Source: Aureimonas fodinaquatilis | GTDB taxonomy: Bacteria; Pseudomonadota; Alphaproteobacteria; Rhizobiales; Rhizobiaceae | Direction of reading: 5' to 3' | DNA: 64,000 nt | NCBI RefSeq assembly: GCF_008369445.1 | Contig: NZ_VTWH01000005.1 | Span: 1 to 64,000 of the forward strand | In this document: positions 1-8,766 of the stretch, piece by piece | Numbering within the stretch: position 1 is the stretch's first letter | How the letters are laid out: every line of letters begins with the position of its first letter | The notes under the pieces: model-generated | Seen by the model: the letters and a program-made list of their open reading frames with translations, nothing else | Told to the model about the DNA's origin: nothing | Databases searched by the model: none | Made by a program: the position numbers and the translations under genes

Positions 1-776
1 GCTCAACAAGCAGCGGCCTAGTTCCACAAGCAGCGCCGCGCCACAACCATCTGAAGCGTCAGCCGCGACCACGTCACCGGCAAATGCGCGCAGCCATCCT
101 TAGATGGTTGCCTGCAGAGCCGTTGGCAAAGCACACCACAAAACCGCCCGGCAGAAAAACTTTGGGCTGGAAGAACCAAAGACACGTCCTCTCAAAACTG
201 GGCGGCAACTCGGTCATACATGATGACGCTCAGCGCGCTAAAGCTATTCCCAGTGGAACGCCAAAACCCGACGACCAGACGCACTCTCCAGCTCAGATGA
301 CAGCCAGCGCGGTGCAGTTACCTGATTGGCTATGAGCGAATGGGCAATGTCAGGGAAAGTGCCACTCACGCAGGACCCAACGCCCGTCGCGATATCCGTC
401 CGGCATGTTCCCCTCAGAGCTGTGCCTAGCCTTCGCCAAGCCACACAGTCAGACCCACTTCCTGTGTAATGGCAAACCCTCAAGCGTCGCAGGCAGCAAT
501 GCCGTAGCCCGCAGACCACGCCGCGTGACTATGACATCACACCAGAAATGTCGTAAACAACTTCCAGACATGCATACGCCCAGAGGCCGGCAGGATGACG
601 ATTCGATCCATCCGCCCAGTTGTCAGTGGTTCACCTGCCATGGCCAGCCATGGAGCCGAACCTACCAGCGGCATCGAAACTCTACCTCGTTCGGTTCCAT
701 TAGAGGCGAAGACCCTTGTCCCGGTCATTCCTCGGCCTACTATATCTGGGAACCCAACTTTGGCCGGAGATAACCA
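1..776. other. No convincing gene; unexplained 5' region
   Basis: This stretch of about 780 bases holds only short open frames on both strands. None gives a protein with a recognisable family, a good ribosome binding site, or the codon pattern of the neighbouring genes. A frame that is open from base 2 to a TAG at 101-103 is rich in Ser, Ala and Pro. It could be the tail of a gene entering from the left, but there is too little to decide. The last 50 bases presumably hold the promoter and leader of the DUF3597 gene. Confidence 0.5.
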
Positions 777-1223
777 ATGGGAATTTTTGATCGCATCAAG
801 AATGCAATTTTCGGCGAGGCGCAGGCCGCTCCGGCGGAGAGTGCAGAGACCGCTGCTCCGGTTGAGCACACAACCAGTGCCCCTGCCGCCTCTGCAGCCC
901 CGGCTGGCTTGTCCCCGGCATCAAGCGCCAGCGTTGCTCCTGATGCGATGGCAGCAACACCCGCAGCAGTCGATGTTTCTGCAATAATGGATCAAGCAGT
1001 CGCAAAGAGTGGGCAGAAGCTGGATTGGCGCCATTCGATTGTCGATCTCATGAAGGCGCTGGGACTGGACAGCAGCCTGACTGCCAGAAAAGAGCTCGCG
1101 TCCGAGTTTAATTACACAGGCGATATGTCAGATTCTGCGACCATGAATATCTGGCTTCATAAGGTTCTTTTGAAAAAGCTGGCTGAAAACGGTGGCACTG
1201 TTCCAGCCGAACTTCTGGACTAG
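777..1223 (+). CDS. DUF3597 domain-containing protein
   Basis: A 148-residue protein of unknown function. The N-terminus (MGIFDRIKNAIFG) and the C-terminal half, from about residue 62 (DVSAIMDQAV, then LDWRHSIVDLMKALGLD and NIWLHKVLLKKL), match the DUF3597 pattern as I know it. Between them, residues 15-60 are a low-complexity Ala/Pro/Ser linker. The start is supported by GGAG followed by a 7-base spacer. No signal peptide or membrane segment is visible, so a cytoplasmic location is likely. The gene stands alone and converges on the hypothetical gene at 1246-1590. Confidence 0.85.
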   Translation: MGIFDRIKNAIFGEAQAAPAESAETAAPVEHTTSAPAASAAPAGLSPASSASVAPDAMAATPAAVDVSAIMDQAVAKSGQKLDWRHSIVDLMKALGLDSSLTARKELASEFNYTGDMSDSATMNIWLHKVLLKKLAENGGTVPAELLD

Positions 1224-1245
1224 GAAGACGAAAACGATAACGCGC

Positions 1246-1590
1246 TCACTCTGACGGGTCGAGCGCGTCATCCAACTGCCTGTGTTCCAACAGGTTATGA
1301 TCTCTTCCCAGATAGCTGATGACATTTTCAACCAGCTCTATTGTGTAACGCAGCACGTCAAGCGGATCGATGCTCAAACGTCCGGCTTCGACGGCATGAA
1401 CAAGCGCCTGCAGCAAATCTGCCTGCCACCCAAGCACCAGCTCGGCATCAACGTGATTGTCTATGCGCGCGTCCATAAGGGCGACAAACAATTCCCCGAG
1501 TTTCTCGGTGTCTTGCGCTGACAGTTCCTTCAAATTCCGGGTTTCAATAAAGTCATTGAGGATTCCGGCTATGATTGCTGCTCTTGTCAA
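1246..1590 (-). CDS. Hypothetical protein, 114 aa
   Basis: I do not recognise a family. The protein is acidic and predicted largely helical, without a signal peptide or membrane segment. The start is TTG at 1588-1590, chosen because a strong Shine-Dalgarno (GGAGGG) lies 4-5 bases upstream. The ending overlaps an inverted repeat (ACGCGCTC / GAGCGCGT, about 1240-1266) in the narrow gap to the convergent DUF3597 gene, which may slow transcription from both sides. The reading frame is solid but the function is unknown. Confidence 0.7.
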   Translation of the reverse strand: MTRAAIIAGILNDFIETRNLKELSAQDTEKLGELFVALMDARIDNHVDAELVLGWQADLLQALVHAVEAGRLSIDPLDVLRYTIELVENVISYLGRDHNLLEHRQLDDALDPSE

Positions 1591-1650
1591 ATTGCCCTCC
1601 GGAGCCTTCGGCCCGAAGGTGTGTTGATCATCATCATGCCGGTCTCAATT

Positions 1651-2061
1651 TCAGGTTGCATCCATGCGCCGTGATTCTGCTGCGAGAACGGCGACCACGA
1701 GAAGACCACCAATCATTCCGATATGTTCCATTGCTGTGTGAAAAGCGATGGTTTTTGCAGGCTCATCGGTAATAGACCAGAAATGGTGCACAAGTGGTAT
1801 GGTCAGCGCGGTGAAAATTCCCAGAGCACCCGCGCCAAGCCACGTCAAGCGATTAAGAATGATCAACGCTGATCCGACAAGCTGGACGACAATCACCGAA
1901 ATACCGATTGCCTCGGGCGGATAAAGCCCGAATAATGCCATTTCGTTAACGGTGCCAGTAAAGTCAAAGAGCTTTGCCAGCCCGCTTGCCCAGAATGGAA
2001 AGGTGAGCACGATTCTTGCCAGCAATGCCATGGCAGGAGAACGAAGAACGCATTCGATCAT
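1651..2061 (-). CDS. DoxX family membrane protein
   Basis: A 136-residue integral membrane protein with four hydrophobic segments. The N-terminal pattern (ARIVLTFPFWASGLAKLFDF) is typical of DoxX/DoxD-like proteins, which have four transmembrane helices and loosely defined redox or stress roles. The segment ending near residue 125 (GMIGGLLVVAVLAAE) is the last helix. An internal Met at residue 11 is an alternative start. The next gene on the same strand, 24 bases upstream, is the YegP-like protein, so the two may share a transcript. Confidence 0.85.
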   Translation of the reverse strand: MIECVLRSPAMALLARIVLTFPFWASGLAKLFDFTGTVNEMALFGLYPPEAIGISVIVVQLVGSALIILNRLTWLGAGALGIFTALTIPLVHHFWSITDEPAKTIAFHTAMEHIGMIGGLLVVAVLAAESRRMDAT

Positions 2062-2085
2062 CTTGCGCTGCTTTCAAAAAGAAAC

Positions 2086-2262
2086 CTATTCCAGGTCTTC
2101 CACTGGCGCATCGGCTACATATTTTCTGATGGATTCAATAGAACGATGAGCCCCAGCCTTGGATGCATAACCTTCCGTAGAAAAAATAATCTCGGAATTA
2201 TATTTGAAGCGAACCCGGAACTCGCCTTTACCGTCCTTATAAACTTCGAATTTGTGTGCCAT
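2086..2262 (-). CDS. YegP-like DUF1508 protein, 58 aa
   Basis: A 58-residue protein that is essentially one DUF1508 repeat: KFEVYKDGKGEFRVRFKYNSE, then a serine/alanine-rich turn and a helix ending in SIRKYV. YegP of E. coli carries two such repeats; this one has a single copy. Function is not established for the family. The ATG at 2260-2262 was preferred over a frame opening 15 bases earlier because GGGGAC lies just upstream of it. It is probably cotranscribed with the DoxX gene. Confidence 0.85.
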   Translation of the reverse strand: MAHKFEVYKDGKGEFRVRFKYNSEIIFSTEGYASKAGAHRSIESIRKYVADAPVEDLE

Positions 2263-2517
2263 GGTGTCCCCGCCCATTTAACTACAGGTATATATTTGAA
2301 CGAGCACAGCAGCTTGTCAATTGCAGCGGTGGTGGAAGCTTTACCGATAAGGATATACGACCCCTGTCTTTTGACTGAAAATACAATGTGCTGAACCAAA
2401 GGAGAGTTGGATCAAATTGATCCCGAACATTCTTTTGCATCATTGGATTAAGTTCATTGGACAAGCAGGGTGCATTTACTGCAAAGCGAAGCCAGTCAAT
2501 TTATATCGGACGCTCAC

Positions 2518-3204
2518 ATGTCGAATTCGATTTCCCAGACTGACGCTAGGCGACTCTATCAACAAGTTGCAGATCAGATCCGATCGCTCATCCAGGAAAA
2601 GGGCATCGAAATCGGCGGTCGTCTGCCGCCTGAAAGGGACCTTGCCCAGCAACTTGGCGTGTCGCGGCCTTCTCTGCGTGAAGCGCTGATTGCTTTGGAA
2701 ATAGAGGGCACAGTTGAGATTCGAATGGGATCCGGCATCTATTACCTTGGCGAATCGAGCCAACCGACCAGACAGTATGGAGACAGCCCATCCGAATTGA
2801 TGGAGGCAAGAATAGCGATAGAAACCGCAACAGCCTCAATGGCCGCTGCTCGCGCCGACGCCGCGGGAATAACCCGTCTGCGTGAGATACTGCGCCAGAT
2901 GGAACTGGAGCTGGATGCGGGCAGAGCGCTTCTGGAGCTCGATCGGCGCTTTCATATTGAGATTGCAGTTCAGTCCGGCAATCCGGTCCTGGCCCGTCTG
3001 GTTGGCGAGATTTTCGAATCCCGCTTCAATCCTCTGTCGATACAGCTGCGGGAGCATTTCGACAATGATCAAAGCTGGCGCGCGGCATTCGTCGAGCATG
3101 GCCTGATTCTGGAAGCTATCGTGACAAAGGATGCTCTGCGAGCTTCTTCGCAAATGGCGGCCCATCTTCTGGCTTCCGGTCGGCGCTGGGAACGCGAGGC
3201 ATAA
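2518..3204 (+). CDS. GntR family regulator, FadR/FCD type
   Basis: A 228-residue transcription factor. The N-terminal 70 residues are a GntR winged helix (YQQVADQIRSLIQEKGIEIG, then LPPERDLAQQLGVSRPSLREAL). The C-terminal part is a helical FCD ligand domain with the Asp and His residues that usually bind a metal (DRRFH, EHGLILEAI, AAHL). Regulators of this type (PdhR, LldR, FadR) generally respond to carboxylic acids and repress nearby operons. Here no obvious metabolic partner lies next to it, so the ligand is unknown. ATG at 2518 is preferred; an in-frame GTG at 2470 would add 16 residues. A hairpin follows the stop. Confidence 0.9.
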   Translation: MSNSISQTDARRLYQQVADQIRSLIQEKGIEIGGRLPPERDLAQQLGVSRPSLREALIALEIEGTVEIRMGSGIYYLGESSQPTRQYGDSPSELMEARIAIETATASMAAARADAAGITRLREILRQMELELDAGRALLELDRRFHIEIAVQSGNPVLARLVGEIFESRFNPLSIQLREHFDNDQSWRAAFVEHGLILEAIVTKDALRASSQMAAHLLASGRRWEREA

Positions 3205-3226
3205 CCAGTCCCGCCGGATTGAAGAA

Positions 3227-3258
3227 GAGGGGGCGCAGAAACCACGCCCCCTTTGTGC
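3227..3258. terminator. Stem-loop terminator between convergent genes
   Basis: GGGGGCG (3229-3235) pairs with CGCCCCC (3245-3251) around a 9-base loop. A short T run follows on the plus strand. It lies 25 bases after the GntR gene and 13 bases from the end of the convergent secretion operon, so it may serve both. Confidence 0.7.
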
Positions 3259-3264
3259 GAAGGA

Positions 3265-4437
3265 TTACTTTTCCTGCATGGCGCCACTGAAGGCGCGTAC
3301 AATCGGCTTCAGCAGATAGCGCAGAACTGAGCGCTTGCCGGTCATGATATCAACCGTTGCTGTCATGCCCGGCTTGACGATGATCTGAGAACTTTTGGGG
3401 TTCTGCGACTGGTCGGCATCCAGAAGAACATGAATTCGGAAGTAAGACATGCTTTGCCCATTGGGCGCTGTGTCAGTTAGCGTGTCCGGGCTGATAAGCG
3501 TCAATTTGCCCACCAGCGAGCCATAAATCGAATAATCAAATGCATCGATCCGGACAATCGCTGGCAAGTCGAGTTTAAGGCTACCAACCTTTGTAGGGTC
3601 CACCTTGGCTTCAATCATCACGCCGCCATCAGATGGCGCAATCTGCATCAGCTCATCGCCGGGGCGCAGCACGCCACCCACCGTATTGATCCGAAGAAAT
3701 TTGACCACGCCGTCCAGAGGTGCCTTCAGATCGGTGTGGCGCAGAATATCCTGCCGCTCATCAATCTTGTAGGCTGTGGAAGAAAGCTCTTCTTCAAGCT
3801 TGGCCACCTCGGCCCTTGCTTCCTGCACGGACTTGTTTTTGATTTCCGTCAGCTTGCCCTCAAGCTCCAGCACTGCGCGTTGCGCGCGCAGAAGGTCAAG
3901 CTTGCTGACATCGCCATCCTTCAGCAGCGCTTCGGTCATGCGCAGTTCTTCAACTGACATTTCCAGCGCCTGTTCCAATGTGCTGATGGAATCATCCAGG
4001 GCAATCTTGCGCTGCTCGAACAATCGCCTCTGGGAGTCTACAAATTCAGGATATTCCTTGACGGATTCCTCAAAAATCAGCGGCCCACTCACAGCTTCCG
4101 CCCGGGCACGGGTCAAAGCCGCCCGCAATGCTGCGCGGCGCGCCTTGCTCTCTTCGTATCCTGCGTTCGCCCTGCCGCGTTCCAGCACAGCAAGCTTTTG
4201 CCCGGCTTTTACAAACTGCCCTTCCTGAACAAGAATTTCAGAAACGACGCCGCCATCTACGGATTGAACGATCTGTGTCCGTTCATTGGGAATGATCTGA
4301 CCGGTCGTTCGCACGGCTTCGTCGAGTTCAAAAACTGACGCCCATAAAACAAACAGAATCAATCCGGCCGCCAGAAGAAGCGACATCGGAAATCTGCGCT
4401 CTTTGGCATCATAGCTGCTGCTTTGTGCCCGGCTCAT
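3265..4437 (-). CDS. HlyD family type I secretion membrane fusion protein
   Basis: The periplasmic adaptor of a type I secretion system, 390 residues. It has a short cytoplasmic N-terminus, one membrane helix (about 17-37, FPMSLLLAAGLILFVLWASV), and a lipoyl-like half-motif (VQSVDGGVVSEILVQEGQFV). A long coiled coil runs from about 110 to 240, then the second half of the lipoyl domain (DLKAPLDGVVKFLRINTVGG), and a C-terminal beta domain. This is the HlyD/LapC architecture, which links the inner-membrane ABC transporter to the TolC-like protein. It overlaps the ABC gene by 4 bases (ATGA), which points to coupled translation. It is the last gene of the operon. Confidence 0.95.
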   Translation of the reverse strand: MSRAQSSSYDAKERRFPMSLLLAAGLILFVLWASVFELDEAVRTTGQIIPNERTQIVQSVDGGVVSEILVQEGQFVKAGQKLAVLERGRANAGYEESKARRAALRAALTRARAEAVSGPLIFEESVKEYPEFVDSQRRLFEQRKIALDDSISTLEQALEMSVEELRMTEALLKDGDVSKLDLLRAQRAVLELEGKLTEIKNKSVQEARAEVAKLEEELSSTAYKIDERQDILRHTDLKAPLDGVVKFLRINTVGGVLRPGDELMQIAPSDGGVMIEAKVDPTKVGSLKLDLPAIVRIDAFDYSIYGSLVGKLTLISPDTLTDTAPNGQSMSYFRIHVLLDADQSQNPKSSQIIVKPGMTATVDIMTGKRSVLRYLLKPIVRAFSGAMQEK

Positions 4438-6539
4438 GCCGTTGCCCTTTCCTGAGTGGGTTGACCTTGGCTTTGTGCCATCTGTTGCAGATGCTTCAGC
4501 ACAGCATCGCGCGGGCCATCAATGACGACGCGGTTGTTGTTGATCACCATGAGGCGAGACACCAAAGCCAGCATTTCCTGCTTGTGGGTAACGAGGATCA
4601 TCGTGTCTTCAGCGCGCATGGAACTGCGCAGAGCCTGCAGCACAATTTCCTCTGACGCCTTGTCGATTGAGGCAGTCGGCTCATCCAGCAGCCAGATGCT
4701 GGGTTTGCGCAGGAAAATGCGAGTGAGGTTGACCAGCTGGCGCTGTCCGCCGGATAGGCCAATACCGCCTTCAAAAATTGGCTGCTGCAGGCCTTTCGGG
4801 TGCGAAGAGATGACAGAGCTCATCAAACCGGTGGCCCGCGCGGCTTCCATCACCACGTCATCGCCCGGATCCATCAGACCCAGCACAAGGTTTTCGCGCA
4901 AGGTGCCGGAGAACAGGCGACCTTCCTGTTGAAGATAGCCGATATTGTCAGCAAGAATCGGCTTTGACAGGTGCGAGAGATCGACATCATCCAGAAGAAT
5001 TCTGCCGTTATGCGGCTTGTACATTCCGCTCAGCAGCCGCAACAGCGTTGTTTTTCCCGAGCCGATGGGACCAATGACGCCAATTTTTTCGCCCGCTTTG
5101 ATTTCCAGCTTCTCCATCTGAATGGCAACCCGGTCGCCATAGTTGGAAGCGACATTTTCAAAGCGGTAATTGCCTTTGATGGATGGCAGGATGACCGGAT
5201 GATCTTCTCCGTCGTGATCATCTTTGAGCGCCCAGAACCGGTCCAGACCCTGCAAAGCGGCGCGTACGTTTGACCATTGGACAAGCTGTGCCGGAATTGC
5301 GGCAACCGGTGCCAGCGCACGTCCGGCCAGGATGGAGCAGGCAATCAGGCCGCCCATTGTTACATGCCCGGTGCTGACGAACAGGGCGCCAGTGGCAACA
5401 ATGCCGATGTAACACATCTGCTGAAGCGCGGCCGCCAGATAGGAGGCGTGCTCGGAAACATGCCGAATTTCAAGCTCGCTCTGCCGGGCATCATCTGTCA
5501 CGCTCAGCCATCGAGACAGCATGCGCCAGCCGCCCTGACCGGACTTGATGGTTTCCGCGCCTTCGATGGATTCTACCAGCAGACCGTTTTTCAGATTGCT
5601 GGCATTGTTGGCAGCGCTGGCCAGCGCATCCATGCGTTTGCGATAGTAAAAGCCGATGCCCAGGCTGACCACCAGCATGAACAGCGGAATAAGGGCTATC
5701 CAGCCAACAATGGTGGCAATAATCAGGATGAAAAACAGCGCGAAAGGTGCGTCCACCAGCAGGTACGAGGCAACTGTTGTCAGAAACGCTCGCACGGACT
5801 CATAACCGCGCAGCTGCGCCGCGAGAGATTCAACGCTTTTTGGCATCTGGTCCAGGCGAATGGACAACAGCCGCATGTAGACAGCGCGGGTCAAATGCTG
5901 GTCCACAAGGTCCACAAGCCGCTCATAGGCGGCAGACCGGGCATATTTTGCCGCCAGTTCAAAGATAATGGCAGCGAAGACGCCTATGGTCAGAACCATC
6001 AGTGTTTGCGAAGCACCCGTCGGCACCACCCGGTCATAGACCTGCATGGAGTAAAACGACGTGGCGATGGCAATGAGGTTGATCAGAATGGTGCTGAGCA
6101 TGATATCGCCCAGCGTTTTCCAATGGGAGAACACTTCGTCGCGGATCACATGAAAGATCGGACTTTTCGAAGCGCTGAACGGCTTTGCCAGGCGCATGCG
6201 GAAAATTTTTGCAGCAGGGTCTGGCTCCCAGACAACTTCTGCCCAACTCTGTTTTTCCAGGTCCACACGCTCTGTGACCCACTGACCCATGGCATTCTGG
6301 CCGCGCAGAAGCCGCCAACCTTCTGCGTCATGGATCAGTGCCGGCAGTGCGGCTGGATCAGGCGCGGTCAGGCGCTTGACCTTGGGCAGATGCATGCGCT
6401 TGGCAATTGCCTGCAACTGCTTCGCCGGTTCAGGGCTCGACTCTTCGGCGGCACTGACAGCTTCTGTCAGCGCCAACCTGTCAACAACTTCGCTTTGCAG
6501 CGCGGCAATGCGGGCCAGACTGGGAACAAGGGCGCTCAC
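4434..6539 (-). CDS. Type I secretion ABC transporter (permease/ATPase), LapB-like
   Basis: A 701-residue exporter. Residues 1-130 form an N-terminal domain like the inactive C39-peptidase-like domains of type I transporters; I see no catalytic Cys/His pair. Residues about 140-430 form the six-helix permease domain. The ATPase domain follows, with Walker A (GPIGSGKTT), signature LSGGQ and Walker B (IWLLDEPT). This layout fits LapB/RaxB-type type I exporters, which often move large RTX adhesins. It overlaps its neighbours by 4 bases on each side. No RTX-like substrate gene is present in the window, so the cargo is unknown. Confidence 0.95.
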   Translation of the reverse strand: MSALVPSLARIAALQSEVVDRLALTEAVSAAEESSPEPAKQLQAIAKRMHLPKVKRLTAPDPAALPALIHDAEGWRLLRGQNAMGQWVTERVDLEKQSWAEVVWEPDPAAKIFRMRLAKPFSASKSPIFHVIRDEVFSHWKTLGDIMLSTILINLIAIATSFYSMQVYDRVVPTGASQTLMVLTIGVFAAIIFELAAKYARSAAYERLVDLVDQHLTRAVYMRLLSIRLDQMPKSVESLAAQLRGYESVRAFLTTVASYLLVDAPFALFFILIIATIVGWIALIPLFMLVVSLGIGFYYRKRMDALASAANNASNLKNGLLVESIEGAETIKSGQGGWRMLSRWLSVTDDARQSELEIRHVSEHASYLAAALQQMCYIGIVATGALFVSTGHVTMGGLIACSILAGRALAPVAAIPAQLVQWSNVRAALQGLDRFWALKDDHDGEDHPVILPSIKGNYRFENVASNYGDRVAIQMEKLEIKAGEKIGVIGPIGSGKTTLLRLLSGMYKPHNGRILLDDVDLSHLSKPILADNIGYLQQEGRLFSGTLRENLVLGLMDPGDDVVMEAARATGLMSSVISSHPKGLQQPIFEGGIGLSGGQRQLVNLTRIFLRKPSIWLLDEPTASIDKASEEIVLQALRSSMRAEDTMILVTHKQEMLALVSRLMVINNNRVVIDGPRDAVLKHLQQMAQSQGQPTQERATA

Positions 6540-8059
6540 GAACGCTCACCTTTCGGGGTTGAAGTTTGGGGCTCAATGCCCTGTGCCAGAATCTTGAGTC
6601 GCCATTTCACGACAACGGCCGTTGCCTGTGCTTCCGCAAGCTGGGTTTTCATGTCCATGTGCTCGCGCGCGGCATTCATGACGTCGAGCCAGGTTTTGCG
6701 ACCGGCAACAAATTGGCGGTCCCATGATTCCTTGGTCAGTTCGGTCGAGTTGACGGCGCTGATCAGGGTCTGGATACGGCTGTCAATCGAGCTGGCGATA
6801 ACAATGTCGGAGCTCATCTGCTCAACCAGCGCCAGCTCACCGCTGCGAATGCCAAGCTTTGTGGCATCCCTTTGGTACTGCGCGCCCTGAATACCGGCAA
6901 TGGATGAAAGTCCTGCGCCAAATTGCGTCTGAACACCGAGGAAAAATCTGTCAGCCGGTTCGTCGACCTGGCTGTAAAGATTTCCGTATTGCCGCTCGGC
7001 TCGCAAAAAAACCTCCGGCGACAGAACAGAGCGTGCCCGAGCCACGTTTTCGTCGGCTACGCGGACTTCCGCTTCCAGTTTCTTCAGCAACGGGCTTCCT
7101 GCCCGGGCGCTCGAAACCATTTCCAGACTGTCTGCAGGATTGAATGCCGGTGCTGGCGCATTTTCGCTCAACAGGGCTGACGAAATCGGTACGCCGGTCA
7201 GCTGGCTCAGGGATGCCAGAGACGTCTGTTCCTGTTGTTCCAGAACGGCAATGCTGACCAGCAACTGGTCGGTGCGGCTTTGCAACAGCACAAGGTCGCT
7301 TTCAGCGGATGCGCCAGCTTCAATACGCCTTACAATCTGCTCTTCCAGCGATTGATAAATTTCCTGAACGTCGTACATGGCTTGCCGCTTGAGCCGGGAG
7401 CCAAGCCACTCGCCATAGCGCTGAACAATGCCAAGGGCGACGCCCTGTCGCTCATTTGCGGAATCGGCGGCCGAAACATCAACGGCAGCTTGCGCGCGCC
7501 GGAAGTTGGAGACATTGCGTCCGCCCGCCCAGATGGGTTGTTGCAGGCGCAGCACGGTAACGGTGTCATTGCCCCTCATGGAAGGGTCATCGCTAAATGG
7601 CGCGTCTTCCAGCGTTACGGACGGTGTTGCGAAAAACTGCCAGCGGGCCGAATCCACTTCGGTTCTGGCCACATCTGTCATTCGCTCCTTGACCTTGAGC
7701 GAAGGGTTTTCCAGCATTGCAACGTCTATCAGTTCCTGAATGCCATACCGCCCGTTGGCCGGCTTTCGAACCGCATCGGTTTTCGCCGGTGCATTTCCTG
7801 CAAAGCTGGTTGTCTGCAGAAGCTCGTTAAACGCTGCCTGTTCTTCGGGAGAGCGTTCCGGTGGCGGCGGTGTTTTGTCCTTTCGCAGGCTACCAATAAA
7901 TTTGACCGGCTTGCTCATCACCTCATTGGATTTGAGCGATGCGAGTAAATCGGGCTTCAGGGAGTCCAGCTTGAGGGAGTTGGCCTGACATCCTGTCAAA
8001 ATCGCCAGAAGGACGATCATTGAAGGTGCCGCCAGCAAGGTGCAGCACTTATGAGCCAC
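6536..8059 (-). CDS. TolC family outer membrane protein of type I secretion
   Basis: A 507-residue outer membrane efflux protein and the first gene of the secretion operon. The N-terminus has a lipoprotein signal ending in the lipobox LTGC (Cys about residue 24), so it is probably lipid-anchored. The rest carries the two repeated helical halves of TolC/LapE proteins, with alternating coiled-coil stretches. The chosen start is GTG at 8059, because it keeps a Lys in the n-region of the signal; an ATG at 8020 is the alternative. The promoter presumably lies in the AT-rich gap that separates it from cueR. Confidence 0.9.
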   Translation of the reverse strand: MAHKCCTLLAAPSMIVLLAILTGCQANSLKLDSLKPDLLASLKSNEVMSKPVKFIGSLRKDKTPPPPERSPEEQAAFNELLQTTSFAGNAPAKTDAVRKPANGRYGIQELIDVAMLENPSLKVKERMTDVARTEVDSARWQFFATPSVTLEDAPFSDDPSMRGNDTVTVLRLQQPIWAGGRNVSNFRRAQAAVDVSAADSANERQGVALGIVQRYGEWLGSRLKRQAMYDVQEIYQSLEEQIVRRIEAGASAESDLVLLQSRTDQLLVSIAVLEQQEQTSLASLSQLTGVPISSALLSENAPAPAFNPADSLEMVSSARAGSPLLKKLEAEVRVADENVARARSVLSPEVFLRAERQYGNLYSQVDEPADRFFLGVQTQFGAGLSSIAGIQGAQYQRDATKLGIRSGELALVEQMSSDIVIASSIDSRIQTLISAVNSTELTKESWDRQFVAGRKTWLDVMNAAREHMDMKTQLAEAQATAVVVKWRLKILAQGIEPQTSTPKGERS

Positions 8060-8297
8060 TTCGAATAATCCTATGTCCTGAAAATAACATCATATAGTTT
8101 ATATAGTGAAAAATTTAAAAAGCGTATACGTTTTCCTTTGCAAATCAGCCCTTACGGCCTGGTTCGAGGATGCTTAAAAAGCGCAAGTCAATTCATACAC
8201 CTATAAAATATGATGTAAACTATAAAGGATATATTTCAGCGCGGCAATAAGCCTTCTGCGTGTGGCGCCGCAGAGTATCAGCCCGCAGTGGTTGGTT
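8060..8297 (-). promoter_or_regulatory. AT-rich upstream region of the secretion operon, with repeats
   Basis: A 238-base gap much richer in A/T than its surroundings. It contains TATAGTTTA at 8093-8101 and its inverse TAAACTATA at 8216-8224. It also contains a direct repeat TTAAAAAGCG at 8115-8124 and 8174-8183. This is the only place for the promoter of the downstream secretion operon. The repeats are candidate operator or nucleoid-protein sites, which is inference. Confidence 0.4.
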
Positions 8298-8741
8298 TCA
8301 GCTGGAGCGGATACGGTTAACGGTTGCGTCTTTCAAGCCGGCTGTTCTTCCGGTTTCAGAGGCCAGATCGTATAAAATCGGGCAGTCTGGCCGGTCATCG
8401 CCGCAGCATTTGTCCGCCAGATCTCGCAACAGATCGACCATGGCCTGCATCTGACTGATTTTTTCTTCCAATTCGGCGATATGCGTTCCGGCAATCTGTT
8501 TTACATCGCGACTCGGGCGCGTTTTGTCCTGCCACAGCATCAACAACTCGCCAATATGCTCAATCGAAAAGCCAAGATTGCGCGCACGGCGGATGAATCC
8601 GAGAAGGTGGATGGTGCGAATATTGTAGATCCGATAGCCCGACGGACCGCGTTCCACCGGGTTGATCAGGCCGATTGACTCATAATAGCGGATCATTTTT
8701 GCCGAGACGCCAGAAGCCTCGGCTGCCTCTCCAATGTTCAT
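8298..8741 (-). CDS. cueR: Cu(I)-responsive MerR family regulator CueR
   Basis: A 147-residue MerR-type activator. It has the N-terminal helix-turn-helix (MNIGEAAEASGVSAKMIRYY), a wing, a long dimerisation helix, and a C-terminal metal loop. In the loop, cysteines (KCCGDDRPDCPIL, about residues 111-123) fit the Cys-X7-Cys Cu(I) site of CueR. The ATG at 8739-8741 has a good ribosome site (AGGAG) 7-8 bases upstream; a longer in-frame extension lacks one. It lies 25 bases downstream of copA on the same strand. The regulator is therefore cotranscribed with its target and should activate the copA promoter when Cu(I) is present. Confidence 0.93.
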   Translation of the reverse strand: MNIGEAAEASGVSAKMIRYYESIGLINPVERGPSGYRIYNIRTIHLLGFIRRARNLGFSIEHIGELLMLWQDKTRPSRDVKQIAGTHIAELEEKISQMQAMVDLLRDLADKCCGDDRPDCPILYDLASETGRTAGLKDATVNRIRSS

Positions 8742-8766
8742 GTTGCCGCTCCTGTTGTGTTCGTTT

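Noticed and set aside
2-103. Ser/Ala/Pro-rich open frame at the left edge, possible end of a gene
   Set aside because: Only 33 codons are visible, with no domain or downstream terminator, so it cannot be told from chance.
1605-1619. Palindrome CCTTCGGCCCGAAGG upstream of the 114-residue gene
   Set aside because: Short stem without a T run; could be chance in a GC-rich spacer.
5277-6890. Long plus-strand open frame (537 codons) opposite the secretion ABC gene
   Set aside because: It lies antisense to a gene with clear ABC motifs, has no ribosome site, and its translation has no recognisable domain. It is a by-product of codon bias on the other strand.
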